This document shows, piece by piece, positions 63,637-64,000 of a stretch of DNA of 64,000 bases (position 1 is its first letter; each line of letters begins with the position of its first letter). The notes below the pieces were generated by a model. That model searched no databases and was not told where the DNA came from. It worked only from the letters and a program-made list of their open reading frames with translations. The translations under genes were made by a program, and so were the position numbers. Source of the stretch: Candidatus Lightella neohaematopini (GTDB lineage: Bacteria; Pseudomonadota; Gammaproteobacteria; Enterobacterales; Enterobacteriaceae); NCBI GenBank assembly GCA_025728315.1, contig JAOBJW010000001.1, positions 62,001 through 126,000 of the forward strand, read 5' to 3'.

Positions 63637-63876
63637 TGTAGAAATTATTATGAAAATAAATTTAGTATATTAAAATAGTATATTAATTAGATATTTTATA
63701 ATATAAATAATGATTAAATAGATTTATAAATCATTATTTAATTATTGAAAATAGTTTATTAAGTTAAATTAATAATATTATAATTAATTAACATTACTAG
63801 ATAATATTTATTTATTAAATAATAAAAATTATTAACATTATTAGTATAGTAATTTTATAATTATTTAAGGAATATA

Positions 63877-64000
63877 ATGATTACTGATGATAATAAAAAA
63901 AAAGCATTAGCAATAGCTTTAACACAAATAGAGAAACAGTTTGGTAAAGGATCTATTATGCGTTTAGGTGAAGACCGATCAATGGATATTGAAACAATTT
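63877..64000 (+). CDS. recA: Recombinase RecA (3'-partial)
   Basis: RecA drives homologous recombination. The first 41 residues are visible and match E. coli RecA closely: [39 protein letters not shown] (63867-63871) lies five bases before the ATG at 63877. The gene runs off the window edge. RecA is lost in several tiny endosymbiont genomes, so its presence is informative if the rest is intact. Confidence 0.96.
   Translation, partial: MITDDNKKKALAIALTQIEKQFGKGSIMRLGEDRSMDIETI

Overview
This window is a piece of a highly reduced, very AT-rich gammaproteobacterial chromosome, almost certainly from an obligate insect endosymbiont related to the Enterobacterales. The proteins are recognisably Escherichia coli-like (LpxK, AsnS, EndA, GroEL, DnaK, IleS, SecA, AceE, MrcB, RecA). 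Lysine, asparagine and isoleucine codons dominate, long decayed spacers separate some genes, no mobile elements are seen, and the retained genes keep E. coli-like order with most accessory genes removed. The window begins inside lpxK and ends inside recA.

Layout. (1) 1-3160: lpxK (partial), ycaR, kdsB, asnS. (2) 3161-6439: a long decayed tract containing a collinear ubiH pseudogene, then rpiA. (3) 6676-12597: endA, rsmE, a 0.94-kb non-coding gap where gshB sits in E. coli, yqgE, ruvX, proC and mltC. (4) 12565-16746: tRNA-Gly, orn, psd, and the elongation factor P module epmA-efp-epmB. The junction of segments 3 and 4 runs through the end of mltC, which overlaps the tRNA in antisense. (5) 16815-19199: groEL-groES behind a sigma-32-like promoter, then tRNA-Phe. 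(6) 19383-36511: a block following E. coli minutes 0-1: a thrA cut down to its aspartokinase domain, dnaK-dnaJ, rpsT, ribF, ileS, lspA, ispH, dapB (frameshifted at poly-A), folA, then apaH-rsmA-pdxA-surA-lptD on the other strand. (7) 36637-49851: the mra/dcw murein cluster rsmH-murE-murF-mraY-murD-murG-murC-lpxC, a DUF721/DciA-like gene and secA. (8) 49848-58596: coaE, aceE-aceF-lpd, and dksA-folK-panB-panC. (9) 58914-64000: mrcB, erpA, mtn, ispD, ispF, recA (partial).

Functionally the window keeps envelope building (lipid A/KDO, LptD/SurA export, the cytoplasmic murein steps plus PBP1b and MltC, phosphatidylethanolamine), chaperones, protein export, pyruvate dehydrogenase, the isoprenoid pathway and several vitamin/cofactor steps (pantothenate, CoA, folate, B6, FAD). 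Amino-acid operons found at these chromosomal positions in E. coli (thrBC, carAB, leu, ilvIH, serA) are absent. Keeping vitamins and losing amino acids would suit a host on a protein-rich, vitamin-poor diet such as blood, but that is inference from one window.

The most unusual points are: the dcw cluster has lost every septation gene (ftsL, ftsI, ftsW, ftsQ, ftsA, ftsZ, and ftsB before ispD) while keeping the murein precursor genes; a stand-alone aspartokinase domain feeds a DAP pathway whose dapB is readable only through a poly-A frameshift; and the 3' end of mltC is supplied by the antisense strand of a tRNA gene.
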